A stretch of 64,000 nt of DNA from an uncultured Eubacteriales bacterium (GCA_910584745.1 CAJUDG010000004.1:1-64000); one strand, 5' to 3'. Shown: positions 32,979-41,424, numbered from the stretch's first letter. Translations and numbers: made by a program. The notes: generated from the sequence alone by a model not told the origin.

Positions 32979-33590
32979 TCAAAGATACTTTCTGCACCGC
33001 CGTTCCAGCTCCCCGGTACGCAGCCACTCCCTCAGTGTGGCAAGTCCCTTCTCATTGCGCGGGCAGGGCAGCCACAGGTGCAGGTAGCCGGTCTCGCTGT
33101 ACTTGTCCCTCACATGGTCTATAATACGCTCAATATGCTCCTCCTCGGTAAATTGGGGACGATGGGCCAGACTGTACTCCACCATGCGGCGTACCACCCG
33201 CTCGGGATCCAGGTCCCGGTCGGCCTCGCTGACGATGCGCCCGTATACGTTCCTGGGCGGCTCCTGGCGGGAGGCCCGGTGATCCTCCACCGCCTCCCGC
33301 ATGGTCCGCCGCTGTTCGGGGGTGAACCATCGCTCCAGCTCCCTATCCTCCCACAGCCACTGCCCGGAGATCTCCTCGTGCCGCTCCCGGCTTACCCGAA
33401 CGCCCACATCATGATATGCTGCTACGGTATAGACCATGTTTTGGTCAACGTCCAGCCCGTCCAGCAGGTCAAAGCTGTTTTCCAAAACCGTCCGCACGTG
33501 CTCGGGCCCGTGGGCCGCGTCATGGGCCTCATAAAGAGGCAGGATGTTTTGCTCAATATACTCCTTCAGCTCAAGATTGATTTCCCACAT
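32979..33590 (-). CDS. HD-domain phosphohydrolase
   Basis: 203 residues. HD superfamily metal hydrolase: HDAAHGPEHVRTVLEN supplies the first His, AAYHDVG the HD pair, and VEDHRAS with SEADRDLD the later His and Asp. Similar proteins are nucleotidases or (p)ppGpp-like hydrolases, but the substrate is not readable. The start ATG at 33590 has AGGAGGAG and follows the uvrB stop by one base, so the two are coupled. Confidence 0.87.
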   Translation of the reverse strand: MWEINLELKEYIEQNILPLYEAHDAAHGPEHVRTVLENSFDLLDGLDVDQNMVYTVAAYHDVGVRVSRERHEEISGQWLWEDRELERWFTPEQRRTMREAVEDHRASRQEPPRNVYGRIVSEADRDLDPERVVRRMVEYSLAHRPQFTEEEHIERIIDHVRDKYSETGYLHLWLPCPRNEKGLATLREWLRTGELERRCRKYL

Positions 33591-33591
33591 G

Positions 33592-35583
33592 CTATCTTCT
33601 CCTCCTCGGCACCGGCGCGTGCCCCGCGCCCCCGCTCTCCAGCTCCTTTATCTTATCCCTAAGATACGCCGCGTGCTCGAACTCCAAAAGCTTCGCCGCC
33701 GCCTTCATCTCCTTCTGATACCGCTCTATCAGCTCCCTGCGCTCGGCGGGGGTATAGTGCCGCTTTTTCTTCTTGCCCTCCTCCTTATGGGTGGATATCT
33801 CCAGTATCTCCGCCACGTCCTTCTTGATAGTCTTGGGGGTAATGCCGTGGTCATGGTTAAACTTCTCCTGTATGGCCCGCCTGCGCTCGGTCTCGGTTAT
33901 GGCGTACTCCATGGATTCAGTCACTTGGTCCGCGTACATTATCACCTGGCCCTCCGCGTTCCTGGCGGCCCGGCCGATGGTCTGTATCAGGCTCCTTCCG
34001 CTTCTGAGAAAGCCCTCTTTATCCGCATCCAGTATGGCGACCAAGGTCACCTCCGGCAGGTCCAGTCCCTCGCGGAGAAGGTTTATGCCCACCAGCACGT
34101 CGAACTCCCCCAGGCGCAGGTCCCGGATTATCTCCATGCGCTCCACGGTGTCTATATCGTGGTGCATATACCGCACCTTTATGCCGTAGTTCTCAAGATA
34201 CGTTGTAAGGTCCTCGGCCATCTTTTTCGTAAGGGTGGTCACAAGCACCCTCTCCTGCTTTTCCACCCGCAGGTTTATCTCCGAGATAAGGTCGTCTATC
34301 TGCCCGTCCGTAGGTTTCACCGTCACCTTGGGGTCCAAAAGCCCCGTGGGCCTTATGACCTGCTCCACCACCTGCGCGGACTTGTCCAGCTCCAGGTCCC
34401 CCGGCGTGGCGCTTACAAAGATGGCTTGGTTGATGTGGGAGTAGAACTCGTCGAAGTTCAGCGGCCTGTTGTCATAGGCCGAGGGCAGCCGGAAGCCGTA
34501 GTCCACCAGCATCTGCTTTCTGGCGTGGTCCCCGCCGTACATGCCCCGGACCTGGGGCAGGGTCACATGGCTCTCGTCCACAAACAGCAGATAGTCCTCG
34601 GGGAAGTAGTCCAGAAGGGTAAAGGGCGCGCTGCCCGGCTCCCTTCCCGAGAGCACCCGGGAGTAGTTCTCTATGCCCTTGCAGAAGCCTATCTCAGAGA
34701 GCATCTCTATGTCGTGCCTTGTGCGCTGCTCTATGCGCTGGGCCTCTATCAGCTTGCCCTCGCTCTTAAAGTATGCCGCCTGCCGCTCCATCTCGTCATA
34801 GATATTCGCAATGGCCGTCTCCATCTTCGCGCCCGGCACGATATAGTGAGAGGCCGGGTATATGCCTATATGCTTCAGTTCCCCGGTGACCTCGCCGGTC
34901 AGGGGTATGAACTCCCTTATGCGCTCTATCTCGTCCCCGAAGAACTCCACCCGCACGGCCTTCTCGCTGCTCTCGGCTGGGAATATCTCCACCACGTCCC
35001 CCCGCACCCGGAACTTGTTGCGGATAAAGTTCACGTCGTTGCGCTCGTACTGTAGCTCCACCAGCTTGCGCAGCAGGTCGTCCCTGTTCTTCTCCATCCC
35101 CGGCCGCAGGGATATCACCATGGTGCGGTAGTCTATGGGGTCCCCAAGGCTGTATATGCAGCTGACCGAGGCCACGATTATCACGTCCCGCCGCTCAGAG
35201 AGGGCACATGTGGCGCTGTGCCTGAGTTTGTCTATCTCGTCGTTTATGGCGCTGTCCTTCTCTATATACGTGTCCGTTTGCACAATATACGCCTCGGGCT
35301 GGTAATAGTCGTAATAGGACACGAAATACTCCACCGCGTTCTCCGGGAAAAACTCCCGGAACTCAGAGCAGAGCTGGGCGGCCAGTGTCTTGTTGTGGGC
35401 CAGTATCAGCGTGGGACGGTTGAGCCTTGCGATGACGTTTGCCATTGTAAAGGTCTTGCCCGAGCCCGTGACGCCCAGCAAGGTCTGCTCCTTCATGCCG
35501 GAGCTTACCCCCCTTACCAGCTGGTCTATGGCCTCCGGCTGGTCGCCGGTGGGCTGAAATTTTGATGAAAGCTTGAAATCCAT
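33592..35583 (-). CDS. uvrB: excinuclease ABC subunit B
   Basis: 663 residues. Helicase-like damage verifier of nucleotide excision repair. Walker A GVTGSGKTFTMANVI is near residue 38, the beta-hairpin region YYDYYQPEAYI is at about 95, helicase motifs DESHVTLPQ and IQTIGRAARN follow, and the C-terminal UVR helix (LLEFEHAAYLRDKIKELE) that contacts UvrC is complete. GGGAGGG precedes the ATG. It follows radC by 15 bases. Confidence 0.97.
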   Translation of the reverse strand: MDFKLSSKFQPTGDQPEAIDQLVRGVSSGMKEQTLLGVTGSGKTFTMANVIARLNRPTLILAHNKTLAAQLCSEFREFFPENAVEYFVSYYDYYQPEAYIVQTDTYIEKDSAINDEIDKLRHSATCALSERRDVIIVASVSCIYSLGDPIDYRTMVISLRPGMEKNRDDLLRKLVELQYERNDVNFIRNKFRVRGDVVEIFPAESSEKAVRVEFFGDEIERIREFIPLTGEVTGELKHIGIYPASHYIVPGAKMETAIANIYDEMERQAAYFKSEGKLIEAQRIEQRTRHDIEMLSEIGFCKGIENYSRVLSGREPGSAPFTLLDYFPEDYLLFVDESHVTLPQVRGMYGGDHARKQMLVDYGFRLPSAYDNRPLNFDEFYSHINQAIFVSATPGDLELDKSAQVVEQVIRPTGLLDPKVTVKPTDGQIDDLISEINLRVEKQERVLVTTLTKKMAEDLTTYLENYGIKVRYMHHDIDTVERMEIIRDLRLGEFDVLVGINLLREGLDLPEVTLVAILDADKEGFLRSGRSLIQTIGRAARNAEGQVIMYADQVTESMEYAITETERRRAIQEKFNHDHGITPKTIKKDVAEILEISTHKEEGKKKKRHYTPAERRELIERYQKEMKAAAKLLEFEHAAYLRDKIKELESGGAGHAPVPRRRR

Positions 35584-35598
35584 TGACCGTCCCTCCCC

Positions 35599-36342
35599 TT
35601 AATTTATACCGGCCAGACCGGTTTTCTCCAGCTCGTCCACCAGGTCCAGTGTCCCCGACAGCTCCGTGCGCCGCTCCGCAAGGCTCTCTCCGGACATGGT
35701 GCGCAGCAGGCCGCTCTCAAAAAAAGAGAACTGGTCGCTGTCCGTCAGTATTATGTGGTCGCTTAGCTTTACCTGGATGCAACCCAGGGCCAGCTCCAGC
35801 TGCTTGGTGGTCAGCACGTCCTGTTTGGAGGGCGCAGCCCTTCCGCTTATGTGGTTATGCGCCAGCAGAAGGCTGTCCGCGTCGCAGTCTATGCACAGCC
35901 GCACAAGCTTTCGCACATACAGGGGCACGGCGCTGACAGACCCCTCACAGACGATGCCGCTGTATATGGCCCGCCTGCCGCTGTCAAGCAGTATGACCCC
36001 CACGGCCTCGGACCGGCGGCCAAGGAACATGGGCAGGAAAAGCTCAACGGCCGACTGCCTGTCCGCCACCCTCTTTATATCCTCTGCCCGCTCCTCAAGA
36101 CAGGCCCGGGCCAGCTCCAGGGTCAGGCGCAGGTATCCGGCAGTATCCGCGTCCATTCCGGGCTCTGCCGCCAGGGCCTCCTCCGGGGCGCCGGCAATGC
36201 CCCCAAGGCTTCCCCAGGTCCGCCACAGGGATCTGGCGGCTTTTTCGGCCTGCTCCGGGGGCATAAGGCGCTCCAGAGCCCCGCACAGCAGCCGTATGCG
36301 CCGCTCCTCCTTTGGGCCGGGCTTTTTCCGTTTTGAAGGCAT
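35599..36342 (-). CDS. radC: RadC/JAB-domain (MPN+) protein
   Basis: 247 residues. The N-terminal helix-hairpin-helix-like part (RLLCGALERLMPPEQAE) precedes a JAMM domain with LAHNHISGRAAPSKQD, the H-x-H-x7-D zinc site (LAHNHPSG in most RadC). LSDHIILTDSDQFSFFESGLL is the usual end. Despite its name, no DNA-repair activity is established for the family. First gene of the long string, directly behind a consensus promoter with a LexA-like palindrome. Confidence 0.88.
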   Translation of the reverse strand: MPSKRKKPGPKEERRIRLLCGALERLMPPEQAEKAARSLWRTWGSLGGIAGAPEEALAAEPGMDADTAGYLRLTLELARACLEERAEDIKRVADRQSAVELFLPMFLGRRSEAVGVILLDSGRRAIYSGIVCEGSVSAVPLYVRKLVRLCIDCDADSLLLAHNHISGRAAPSKQDVLTTKQLELALGCIQVKLSDHIILTDSDQFSFFESGLLRTMSGESLAERRTELSGTLDLVDELEKTGLAGIN

Positions 36343-36370
36343 AGGGCAAATCTCCTCTCATCCTATTTAT

Positions 36371-36399
36371 ATTATAGCAAACATATGTTTCTTTGTCAA
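36371..36399 (-). promoter_or_regulatory. consensus promoter of radC-uvrB string with SOS-box-like palindrome
   Basis: Perfect TTGACA (36394-36399), 17-base spacer, perfect TATAAT (36371-36376). The spacer holds the 12-bp palindrome AAACATATGTTT (36379-36390), which differs from the Firmicutes LexA/DinR core GAACATATGTTC by one symmetric base per arm. Its place between -35 and -10 is ideal for repression, and uvrB and uvrA are classic SOS genes. Confidence 0.7.
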
Positions 36400-36515
36400 G
36401 TGCCGGGGCCTTCCGCAAACCAAATTATAACCCCAAAACCCGGCCAAAAGCAACGGCCATTTTCCCCATAAAAATTCCCGGTGAAAAAATGCGCCCTACA
36501 TCTTTATTTTTCTCT

Positions 36516-36556
36516 TGATATATAGTATAATAATCACTACCATGTACCATATATCA
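36516..36556 (+). promoter_or_regulatory. promoter region with 12-bp inverted repeat before the SLH/L,D-transpeptidase gene
   Basis: TATAAT at 36526-36531 lacks a good -35 box. Arms TGATATATAGTA (36516-36527) and TACCATATATCA (36545-36556) match in 11 of 12 positions and flank the predicted start site, just before the ribosome-binding site. The weak -35 plus dyad suggests an activated or repressed promoter. Confidence 0.5.
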
Positions 36557-36571
36557 AAAGGAGTTGTATCT

Positions 36572-38413
36572 ATGAAGACCTCTGCCTCGCTAAAAAAAGC
36601 CCGCCTGGTGCTGTCCCTTCTGCTCTGCTGCCTGCTCGTTGCCGGCAGCCTGGGCCTGACCGCCGCCGCCGATGTGGACGGGCCCCCCGCTGAAACAGCG
36701 GAGGGATCGCAGCCGGATACCAATATCGATGACGCAGTCATTGACGGCGAAACAGAGCCCGCCCCCGATGCAGGGCTCTCCCCGGACGAGGCCGCCGAGC
36801 CGCCGGAGTGCGGGAACATTACAGTTACCTTTGACTTCGGCGATTTCGGCACAGTGACCCAGACTTTGCTCCCCGGCACAAAGCCCGAGAGCGTCCCGGA
36901 CATCCCGGAGGAATACTCCTGGCAGGGCTATGTGGTGACCGGCTGGCTCAAGGGGACGGACGGGCTCGATGGGGTCGGAGAGCCGGTGGACCCACTGGAG
37001 ACTGTAGTTGAGGAGGATACTACATTTACCGCTCTTATGGAGCGCAGCGTCAGCGCCCTTCTGAACACCGACGAGCATAAGGCCTATATCCACGGCATCA
37101 CCGACGAGATATTCAATACCCAGGGCAGCCTGCTCCGGGCCGAGGCCGCCATGCTGTTCTGCAACCTGCTGCGCAATAAGGACTTCGACTACTCCATTGA
37201 CTTTTCGGATGTGAAGCCCACCGAGTGGTTCGCGGAAGCCGTGGGCCGTGTGAACGCCCTGGGCATTGCCAGCGGCCGGGAGGGAGGCAAATTCTCCCCG
37301 AAAGAGAATATCACCCGGGCCGAGTTTATAAAGATGGCCGTGGAATGTGACGGCTTAGTGGATGCAGAGTGTCCCTTCCCGGACGTGCCGGAGAGCCACT
37401 GGGCCAGGGCGTATATCTCCTCGGCCTATGCGAAGGGCTGGATACAGGGCGACGCCAACGGAAGGTTCCGCCCCTCCGACAAGATATCCCGGGCCGAGGC
37501 CGTCATCATCCTGAACAATATGCTGGGCCGCCAGCCTGACGGGGACATAAAGAATAAGCCCGGAACCCGGAGCTTCTGCGATGTGTTCCCGGACCATTGG
37601 GCATATGGGAATATCATAGAGGCGGCCACGGACCACGAGTTCACCGCCAGCGAGGAGACCGGCGAGCAGTGGACGGAGTATACCCGCTATGAGCCCACGA
37701 AAAAACGCGGCTGGATAAGCGGCGGCGGCAAACGCTACTATATCGGCTCCGACGGCATGGCCCTGCGGGGCGAGCAGACCATCGGCGGCGTGAAGTACCG
37801 CTTTGACAAGACCGGCGCCGGGGCCACCGGTTTCTTCGCCGAAGGGAAATGGAAGCGCTACTATAAGAACGGCGAGCTGGTGGAGGATATATCGAATCTG
37901 GGCGTGGTCAAGGGTCCGTACTATATAAAAGTATATAAGCCCGCCAACTATCTGATAATCTTCGCCAAGGACAGCTCCGGCAAGTACAACATACCCGTGC
38001 GCTCCATGCTGACCTCCTGCGGCGAACCTACCCCCACCGGCGATTACTATACCCCCGCCCGCTACCGCTGGCTTGAGATGGTAGGTGGAAGCTGGGCCCA
38101 GTGGTGCACACAGATATATAGCGGCTACCTGTTCCACTCTGTGCCCAACGACCTTCGGAACAACTACACCATGTGGTCAAACGAGTACAATAATCTGGGC
38201 ACCACCCGGTCCCTGGGGTGCATAAGGCTCAACTGCCGGGACGCAAAGTGGATATACGACAACTGCGTCCTGGGCACCCATGTGTATATCTCACCCTCCG
38301 AGACCTCCGGGCCCCTGAAGAAGCCCACAGGGCTGAAGCTGCCCTCCTGGCACACCTGGGACCCCACGGACCCCACGGCCCAGCATCTTTGCGACCAGCA
38401 TGGCTGCCACTGA
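36572..38413 (+). CDS. secreted SLH and cell-wall-binding L,D-transpeptidase
   Basis: 613 residues from the ATG at 36572 (AAAGGAG, spacing eight). Modules in order: signal peptide (LVLSLLLCCLLVAGSLGLTAAA), acidic Pro-rich linker, an InlB-type beta repeat (about 83-156, ending TFTALMERS), three SLH domains plus a partial fourth (about 170-357), choline-binding-like GWI/YY repeats (about 376-440), and a C-terminal YkuD domain (about 449-579). The YkuD motif reads FHSVP then SLGCIRLNCRDAKWIYDN, with Leu where the His of S-H-G-C normally stands; the catalytic Cys and Arg are kept. It should cross-link peptidoglycan or anchor proteins at the cell surface. A terminator follows. Confidence 0.87.
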   Translation: MKTSASLKKARLVLSLLLCCLLVAGSLGLTAAADVDGPPAETAEGSQPDTNIDDAVIDGETEPAPDAGLSPDEAAEPPECGNITVTFDFGDFGTVTQTLLPGTKPESVPDIPEEYSWQGYVVTGWLKGTDGLDGVGEPVDPLETVVEEDTTFTALMERSVSALLNTDEHKAYIHGITDEIFNTQGSLLRAEAAMLFCNLLRNKDFDYSIDFSDVKPTEWFAEAVGRVNALGIASGREGGKFSPKENITRAEFIKMAVECDGLVDAECPFPDVPESHWARAYISSAYAKGWIQGDANGRFRPSDKISRAEAVIILNNMLGRQPDGDIKNKPGTRSFCDVFPDHWAYGNIIEAATDHEFTASEETGEQWTEYTRYEPTKKRGWISGGGKRYYIGSDGMALRGEQTIGGVKYRFDKTGAGATGFFAEGKWKRYYKNGELVEDISNLGVVKGPYYIKVYKPANYLIIFAKDSSGKYNIPVRSMLTSCGEPTPTGDYYTPARYRWLEMVGGSWAQWCTQIYSGYLFHSVPNDLRNNYTMWSNEYNNLGTTRSLGCIRLNCRDAKWIYDNCVLGTHVYISPSETSGPLKKPTGLKLPSWHTWDPTDPTAQHLCDQHGCH

Positions 38414-38431
38414 AATGCCTTGACGGATAGT

Positions 38432-38459
38432 AAAAAGCTCCCCATACGGGGAGCTTTTT
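38432..38459. terminator. bidirectional terminator
   Basis: Perfect 12-bp stem AAAAAGCTCCCC/GGGGAGCTTTTT with loop ATAC; T-runs on both strands serve the convergent transpeptidase and AAC(3)-like genes. Confidence 0.92.
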
Positions 38460-38467
38460 CTGTAATA

Positions 38468-39211
38468 TCATATCCACTTCGAGATATCAGTCACAAAGGC
38501 GTAGGGGTTCACGCGCATCTCCATAAGCCCCACGGCCAGCAGCGCCCGGGCGTCAATGAGATAGGCGTTGGCACAGAGGAGCTTTCCCCGAAGGATGTCG
38601 GGCTCCTCCAGAATATCCCCTATCCGCTGGAACTCCTGGCCCCAGCCGAAGTCGTCCGAGCCCTGGTACATGCGCTCAACGCCGTCCACGGTATAGGAGC
38701 TTTTGGGCCCGTACCTCAGCCAGGGCGGGCGCACGATGTCCTCTATGCCGTGCATAAAAGTACAGGCCTCCAATATGTCCCCGATGAACAGCAGCTTCCC
38801 GCCCACAACGGCCAGCTGCATAAAGGGCGAGTGCGGCCCCACGGCGGTGTCGTCCATCTGATGCCCCACGGTGAGCCGGTGGGCCAGGGCCCCCCTGGCG
38901 CAGACCGAGTGTGTGGGGTGCAGGCTGCGCTCCACCCCAGGCTGCCTCCAGAACACCGTTGGCAAAAGCCCTACGCAGGGCGGGGTGGTCCCGCTGTCGA
39001 ACACCCTGTGCTCCCCGCATACGTTCTCATAGGTCAGTGCGGGCATGAGCAAGGTGCCGCTCTCTCCCACAGCCTCCTGTAAAACGTCTATTACCTCCTC
39101 CGGGGAGAGCTTTGTCCCCAGAGCCTTCATGGACGAGTGCACCAGCACCGCGTCCCCCTCTTTTACTCCCAACACCGACAGATCCTGCCGAAGCTTTTCT
39201 CTTTCTGTCAT
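38468..39211 (-). CDS. AAC(3) family N-acetyltransferase
   Basis: 247 residues. Antibiotic N-acetyltransferase fold: DAVLVHSSMKALG near the N-terminus, LMPALTYENV, SLHPTHSVCARG and SPFMQLAVVGGKLLFIG are the family motifs. The acquired aminoglycoside enzymes belong here, but so do many chromosomal YokD-like proteins; with no mobile context this is more likely a housekeeping or peptide-modifying relative. AAAGGAG precedes the ATG, and an upstream divergent spacer separates it from the ComEC-like gene. Confidence 0.85.
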   Translation of the reverse strand: MTEREKLRQDLSVLGVKEGDAVLVHSSMKALGTKLSPEEVIDVLQEAVGESGTLLMPALTYENVCGEHRVFDSGTTPPCVGLLPTVFWRQPGVERSLHPTHSVCARGALAHRLTVGHQMDDTAVGPHSPFMQLAVVGGKLLFIGDILEACTFMHGIEDIVRPPWLRYGPKSSYTVDGVERMYQGSDDFGWGQEFQRIGDILEEPDILRGKLLCANAYLIDARALLAVGLMEMRVNPYAFVTDISKWI

Positions 39212-39307
39212 GGGTAAACTCCTTTCCCACCGCCGGCGGCAGATATGTTATATAGTGTTGTGATCACGGAAAAATGCTAACATTTTGCTCAAACCAAAGT
39301 CAATAGG

Positions 39308-39369
39308 ATTTTAAAAATTTTTAAAAAATATTTGGGGGCTGTTCAAACCCGCCACATCCATGTTATAAT
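39308..39369 (+). promoter_or_regulatory. promoter of ComEC-like gene with A/T-rich UP-like element
   Basis: TATAAT at 39364-39369 with TTCAAA 16 bases upstream (39342-39347). The stretch 39308-39333 is almost pure A/T in phased runs and could act as an UP element for RNA polymerase alpha. The rest of the 191-base divergent gap shows no other structure. Confidence 0.55.
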
Positions 39370-39402
39370 ATTCGAGAATCCCAAATATTAGGAGGACACC
39401 CC

Positions 39403-40359
39403 ATGAACAGAAAAAGGGCAAAGTACACCCTGGGTCCCGTGGGCGGGCTTGTGCTGCTGATAGTCCTGTTCCTGCTCTCAAGCCGGATAAACCTGGGCGG
39501 CGCGCCGGAGGGGGTAAACTCGGTGCCCCTGCCGGAGGGCACGGCGGACGAGCCCCTGCAGGTCTACTACCTGGACGTGGGCCAGGGGGACAGCGAGCTC
39601 ATACGCATACCCGGCGAGACCGGCTACTTCAATATGCTCATAGACACCGGCGAGTACGAGTATGCCGACGGCCTTACGGACTATTTAAAGGGCCTTGGCA
39701 TAGAGCGCCTGGACGCTCTCGTATGCACACACCCCCACACGGACCATATGGGCTGCATGGCCCGGATAGTCCAGCGCTTTGAGATAGGGGCCGTATACAT
39801 GCCCCTGCTGCCCGAGGACCGGACCCCCACTACCACCGCCTATGAGAAGCTTCTGGACGCGGCGGAGGACAAGGGCCTGACCATAAACCAGCTGCATGAG
39901 GACGCCATAATCGAGTCGCCCCCCGGCTCCCAGTTCCAGGTCATGTCCCCCCGGGTGGACGCGGACTGGGAGGGGGCCAACAACTATTCGGCGGTGATAC
40001 GCCTTGTATACGGCCAGAGCTCTTTCCTGTTCACCGGCGACGCGGAGGAGGAGAGCGAGGAGATAATCTTAGAGGACGGCTATCTGCTGCGCTCGGACGT
40101 GCTCAAATGCGGGCACCACGGCTCGTCGACCTCCACCTCCGACGAGTTTTTAGAGGCCGTTGACCCTCTTTACGCCGTCATAAGCTGCGAGACCGGCAAC
40201 CGCTACGGCCACCCCCACCGGGAAACTATAGAGAAGCTTGAGGACAGGGATATAACCGCCTACCGCACCGACAAGGACGGCACTATACTTGCCGAGAGCA
40301 CCGGCGGAAGCATAAGCTTCACCATCGGCCTTGACTCTGTAAAAGGAAAGGATGACTGA
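39403..40359 (+). CDS. ComEC/Rec2-like metallo-beta-lactamase-fold hydrolase
   Basis: 318 residues. One N-terminal membrane anchor (VGGLVLLIVLFLL) and an extracytoplasmic metallo-beta-lactamase domain with YLDVGQGDSELI, THPHTDHMG (zinc ligands), FTGDAEEESE and CGHHGSSTS. It corresponds to the soluble C-terminal domain of ComEC without the DNA channel. Such stand-alone proteins may degrade extracellular DNA or phosphodiesters; role unproven. AGGAGGAC precedes the ATG. The methyltransferase gene follows after two bases. Confidence 0.88.
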   Translation: MNRKRAKYTLGPVGGLVLLIVLFLLSSRINLGGAPEGVNSVPLPEGTADEPLQVYYLDVGQGDSELIRIPGETGYFNMLIDTGEYEYADGLTDYLKGLGIERLDALVCTHPHTDHMGCMARIVQRFEIGAVYMPLLPEDRTPTTTAYEKLLDAAEDKGLTINQLHEDAIIESPPGSQFQVMSPRVDADWEGANNYSAVIRLVYGQSSFLFTGDAEEESEEIILEDGYLLRSDVLKCGHHGSSTSTSDEFLEAVDPLYAVISCETGNRYGHPHRETIEKLEDRDITAYRTDKDGTILAESTGGSISFTIGLDSVKGKDD

Positions 40360-40361
40360 GT

Positions 40362-41156
40362 ATGCCCACGGAGTTCCAGCGAAACTTCGACCGGGAGGCA
40401 GAGGGCTATGACCAGGCCCGGCCGGAGTACCCCAAAGAGCTCTATGAGGACGTCTTCGCGTACCAGCCTCTAAACAGCGGCAGCCGGGCCCTGGAGATAG
40501 GCCTCGGCACCGGCAAGGCATCAGGCCCGGTGCTCGAGACCGGGTGCGGCCTTACGGGTCTTGAGCCCGGGGGAAACCTTCTGGCCCTTGCCAGAAAGCG
40601 GCTGGGAAGCTATGAGAACCTCACCCTGCATGAGCTGACCCTTCAGGACTACGACTGCCCGGACAGCGCCTTCGACCTGATATACGCCGCCACGGCCTTC
40701 CACTGGATCCCCGAGGAGTACGGCTATAAACGTGTATACGGCCTGCTGCGCCCGGGCGGGGCCTTCGCCCGCTTTGCCTACCACGCGGGGCCCGACAGGG
40801 AGCGCCGGGAGCTCACCGGGGAGGTATACGAGCTCTACCGCCGCTATATGAACGGCGGCAAGGGGGAGCATAAACCACTGACACACTCTGACAGAGACAG
40901 GCTGCTGGACATACCCCAAAAGTGCGGCTTTACCGAAACAGAGTTCCATCTGTACGAGTTCACAAAGGACTTCACCGCCGGGGAGTATATGGGCCTTCTG
41001 CGCACCTATCCCGACCATATGTCACTGGAACCCCAGGACCGACAAGGGCTCTTTGAGGGGATATACGACGCCATAGAGCGCCACGGCGGCGTGATGACCG
41101 TGTACTATACCGTGGACCTGGAGCTTGCGAGAAAGCCGGGGCAGGCGGTAAAATAG
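40362..41156 (+). CDS. class I SAM-dependent methyltransferase
   Basis: 264 residues. FDREAEGYDQARPEYP is the typical opening of this family. Motif I reads ALEIGLGTGKASGPV, followed by GLEPGGNLLALARKR and DLIYAATAFHWIPEE, then LRPGGAFARFAY. It resembles trans-aconitate/ubiquinone-type small-molecule methyltransferases; substrate unknown. Cotranscribed with the ComEC-like gene. The promoter of the antisense RNA begins four bases past its stop. Confidence 0.85.
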   Translation: MPTEFQRNFDREAEGYDQARPEYPKELYEDVFAYQPLNSGSRALEIGLGTGKASGPVLETGCGLTGLEPGGNLLALARKRLGSYENLTLHELTLQDYDCPDSAFDLIYAATAFHWIPEEYGYKRVYGLLRPGGAFARFAYHAGPDRERRELTGEVYELYRRYMNGGKGEHKPLTHSDRDRLLDIPQKCGFTETEFHLYEFTKDFTAGEYMGLLRTYPDHMSLEPQDRQGLFEGIYDAIERHGGVMTVYYTVDLELARKPGQAVK

Positions 41157-41159
41157 ACC

Positions 41160-41188
41160 TTGCATTTTCCAGGAGTGTGTGATATACT
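41160..41188 (+). promoter_or_regulatory. promoter of candidate antitoxin RNA
   Basis: TTGCAT (41160-41165), 17-base spacer, TATACT (41183-41188). The predicted transcript starts near 41195 and runs toward the small toxin-like gene. No open frame with a ribosome-binding site follows, so it should make a non-coding RNA. Confidence 0.65.
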
Positions 41189-41194
41189 GACTAT

Positions 41195-41275
41195 AGTCTT
41201 TAAGAGAGAGACATAAATTTGCTCACCGAAGCACACAGACCAGGGAAGGCGCTACTTCCCTGGTCTGTGCTTTCT
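41195..41275 (+). ncRNA. candidate antitoxin RNA of a par-like type I system
   Basis: Predicted RNA of about 75-80 bases from the promoter above to the shared hairpin. Its bases 41205-41227 repeat 41361-41382 (13 identical bases AGAGAGACATAAA, two or three different, then seven identical GCTCACC). Because the peptide gene is read from the other strand, this RNA can pair with the mRNA over its ribosome-binding site and ATG, and again through the common hairpin. Boundaries are estimated from promoter and hairpin positions. Confidence 0.55.
41234..41269. terminator. shared bidirectional hairpin of the toxin-antitoxin locus
   Basis: Perfect 15-bp stem (41234-41248 with 41255-41269) and loop GCGCTA; with a 2-base bulge it extends by a further three pairs. 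It lies between convergent transcripts. The T-tracts are modest on both sides (TGCTTTC on plus, TGCTTCG on minus), so termination is likely but not certain. Confidence 0.7.
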
Positions 41276-41289
41276 GGGTCACTCACCCC

Positions 41290-41370
41290 TTACTGAGCGT
41301 CTATCCACTTGCAAATGTAATACGCTATAACGCCCGCAAGGATGCTCAGCAAAAAGTCAAAGAGAGACAT
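41290..41370 (-). CDS. 26-residue membrane peptide, candidate Fst-like type I toxin
   Basis: Short frame beginning MSLFDF, with a hydrophobic core rich in Leu/Ile/Ala around an Ala-Gly pair and ending YYICKWIDAQ. One membrane span with a charged Trp-containing C-terminus is the general plan of Fst/Ldr-type toxins. AGGAGGTGA lies seven bases before the ATG, an excellent ribosome-binding site. It has its own promoter and ends at the shared hairpin. I recall similar short peptides ending in a KWLD-like motif in other Firmicutes without a known function. Real gene is likely; toxicity is inference. Confidence 0.72.
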   Translation of the reverse strand: MSLFDFLLSILAGVIAYYICKWIDAQ

Positions 41371-41424
41371 AAACCGCTCACCTCCTCCTGCCTGCATTCT
41401 CTGGAGTATGGGGTAAGCGTCACC

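Larger units (their letters stand above)
41205..41382 (+). repeat. pair of direct repeats framing the toxin-antitoxin locus
   Basis: Repeat 1 is 41205-41227 and repeat 2 is 41361-41382; both read AGAGAGACATAAA, a 2-3-base difference, then GCTCACC. Repeat 2 is the complement of the start region of the peptide gene. The layout matches DRa/DRb in the pAD1 par locus. Confidence 0.7.

Noticed and set aside
38468..39211. Acquired aminoglycoside-resistance gene
   Set aside because: The AAC(3) fold is shared by many chromosomal proteins, base composition is like the neighbours and no mobile element is near.
41204..41220. Second, truncated copy of the toxin gene (start region followed by TAA) on the minus strand
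   Set aside because: It has only four codons and lies within the predicted plus-strand RNA; it is better explained as the antitoxin repeat that pairs with the toxin start.
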